Origin: Cichorium intybus
Lineage: Eukaryota; Streptophyta; Magnoliopsida; Asterales; Asteraceae
Length of the DNA stretch: 64,000 nucleotides
Assembly (NCBI GenBank): GCA_023525715.1
Contig: CM042012.1
Span: 63,647,205-63,711,204, forward strand
Direction of reading: 5' to 3'
Shown here: piece by piece, positions 61,601 through 64,000 of the stretch
Layout: every line of letters starts with the position of its first letter
How positions within the stretch are numbered: the stretch's first letter is position 1
Program-made: the position numbers and the translations under genes
The notes under the pieces: generated by a model
What the model was told of the DNA's origin: nothing
Databases searched by the model: none
The model's input: the letters and a program-made list of their open reading frames with translations, nothing else

Positions 61601-62364
61601 TGTTGGATTAGGTGTCTAAGTCATGACTTATAATTGTATTTATCTTGTTAATTGAAGCAAAGTCCGTTTGGGTTGCCCTCATAGCTAGAGGATTAGTGTG
61701 GAATTCGGTAGAGAGAAATGTTGATTTATTAATTGTTTAATAAATCAATAGAAATACATAAATAGTTTATTAATATATTTAAGTGTTAATATATTAATTA
61801 GAAACTATAATAATTAATTAGAAATTAATCTAGAATTAATTGGATTTAATTCGGTGATTAAATTAATTAATTAAAAGTGCAGGGACTGGTTTGTATTTAT
61901 TCAATAGTTGAATAACTGGCAAGCCAATTGCCAGGGGCGAAAAGTGGCGCTAACTATGGAGGCTCCTCCAGGTTGGCGAAAACCCTAATTAGGGTTTAGG
62001 GGATCTGGTCCAAGTGGTCAACAGGCTTGCCCACTTTGGAGGCTCCTCTAGGGTTTCAACTGTAACCCTAGGAGGCTATAAAAGGAACCCTCTGGTACCC
62101 TAAAACCTGTGCCTCCCTCTACTCTCTGGAACTCTGCTGGATTCTCTCCTCCTTGCTTTGGGTGTGACTTTCATTTGAGGCAGGATCTCTTTGCTGCTAG
62201 CTTCAAGAACAAGATCAAAAGGTTGGTAATTCTTATTTTGATCATTAGAAATAAATGTTGGCCTTAGGATTTTGTTATATGTTCATAAGATAGAAAAACA
62301 TAGATCCTTCATTAGGTTGCATGTGAACTTACGGTTTCTAGTTCAAAGTTTGTGAAAAACCTTA
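61601..62364 (+). mobile_element. Solo LTR G of the D family (764 bp)
   Basis: TGTTGGATTAGG...AAAACCTTA, the same family and same TA ending as the LTRs of D. Flanks AAGAC (61596-61600) and CAGAC (62365-62369) match at four of five bases. The F body, read against D, is continuous when 61601-62369 is removed (CGAAGAC joining ATATGAG), which supports insertion. Confidence 0.75.
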
Positions 62365-62369
62365 CAGAC

Positions 62370-62850
62370 ATATGAGTTAAAATTTACAAGTCGGTTGTGC
62401 ATTGATAATGCGTAAATGCATCGGTAACACGATGTTAAAAAACGTATTGTTGTGCGCGATTTGATAAGTAAAAGACACAAGCATATGAGTCAAAGTTTAT
62501 TCGTTCCTTTTGCCCTAACCGGGAAAGGCGATATCTGTGGGCCCCTTGGTGATTTGGTGATTGACTTATAAGTGCTAGGCCTAGCTAGGACTGAATTGAT
62601 GTGTTTAATTAGAAGTCCTATATCATCACAAATCAAGAATCGGGAAACATAGTATCGGACTGAGATTGATTCTAATCCATGTCTCTAGTCCGAATGATAT
62701 CTAGTAGAACGGAGGATCATCTGATCACTTATCTTGGGATACAGAACTAACTGGGTCAGACTTCGGCAGCGTGCTTTTGAAAGCTACAATTTGCTGGTCA
62801 ATTTAGAAGCTATATTGAATTATAGTCAAAGACTTATCCAAGTGGGAGGT
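62370..62850 (+). other. Copia F 3' end and polypurine tract
   Basis: Non-coding; collinear with D 42385-42830. Ends with AAGTGGGAGGT directly before the 3' LTR. Confidence 0.65.
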
Positions 62851-63722
<872 letters not shown>

Positions 63723-64000
63723 GAGGATACCTCAGACGAGATCAATAGAAGATCAGAAGACCTCTCCTATGTGGCACTAAAGGCTTGGCCACATGAGCGA
63801 AAAGGGGATGAAGATGTTGGCTGCAAATGGAAAGATTCCAAATGTTAAAGTTGCTGTCGAAGAATTCTGTGAGCCCTGCGTACTTGGTAAACAGAAGAAG
63901 GTGACCTTCTTCAAGGTGGGCCAAGCTTTGAAGACTATGAAACTCGAGCTTGTGCATTCTGATGTCTACGGACCAACCTCTGTATCTTCGACCAGCGGAT
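63723..64000 (+). pseudogene. Copia H pre-integrase and integrase start (continues past window)
   Basis: After the F insertion the H frame resumes: WH, TAA (63778-63780), RLGHMSEKGMKMLAANGKIPNVKV, CEPCVLGKQKKVTFFK, and LVHSDVYGPTSV at the window end. The His and the two Cys of the integrase zinc region and the first catalytic Asp are present. One in-frame stop replaces the residue before RLGH. The minus-strand frame at 63742-63957 is a shadow. Confidence 0.85.

Overview
This window reads as a plant nuclear chromosome, most likely from a large, transposon-rich eudicot genome. Asteraceae is a guess from the repeat style, not shown. The evidence is one intron-containing plant-specific transcription factor gene, Ty1/copia and Ty3/gypsy elements primed by initiator-Met tRNA (TGGTATCAGAGC-type primer sites), AT/GA microsatellites, and no operons or ribosome-binding sites. 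About 95% of the window is layered transposable elements. The only host gene I can support is a WIP-domain C2H2 zinc-finger gene at 18356-19739 (minus strand, two exons).

Layout. (1) 1-16904: gypsy-type LTRs. One of them (about 2161-16904 in pieces) is split by a solo LTR (3020-4825, target duplication TTTTA) and by a complete copia element A (5708-16533) whose gag-pol is in one frame but carries six stop codons. (2) 16905-22580: the WIP gene, flanked by two decayed copia gag fragments, a CACTA-like end, and a decayed Sirevirus-like gag. (3) 22581-30192: a Tekay-like gypsy element K (5' LTR, gag, protease, RT, RNase H, integrase, all broken), carrying a 912-bp insert with 9-bp flanking repeats. 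(4) 30193-64000: a deep nest. A second insert of the same family in K is followed by copia C (from 31156). C's LTR holds complete copia B (31452-40946, minus, target duplication CCCTA). C's body holds copia D (41602-49017, minus, target duplication TCTTG), and its RT is broken by copia H (from 50995). H is split by complete copia F (52502-63722), and F holds a 2.9-kb solo LTR (54090-57003, target duplication TACCG) and a 764-bp solo LTR G (61601-62364). H resumes at 63723 and runs off the window.

No element looks able to move by itself: every polyprotein has stops or frameshifts, and D and F have almost no readable pol. The two LTRs of A, B and D still differ by only about 1-3% by eye, so copies were probably mobilised in trans after coding capacity was lost, or decay has been driven by C-to-T change.

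The most striking unexplained signal is structural. Copia elements C, D and F share a hairpin with a constant 22-nt core and arms that change sequence while staying complementary. It occurs twice upstream of gag and again near the 3' end. Element B carries a separate array of at least eight hairpins with different arms, all with GGT in the loop on the + strand. These look like conserved RNA or DNA structures of the retrotransposons and are the best candidate for an undescribed system here. All identity and stop-codon counts are by eye from the sequence.
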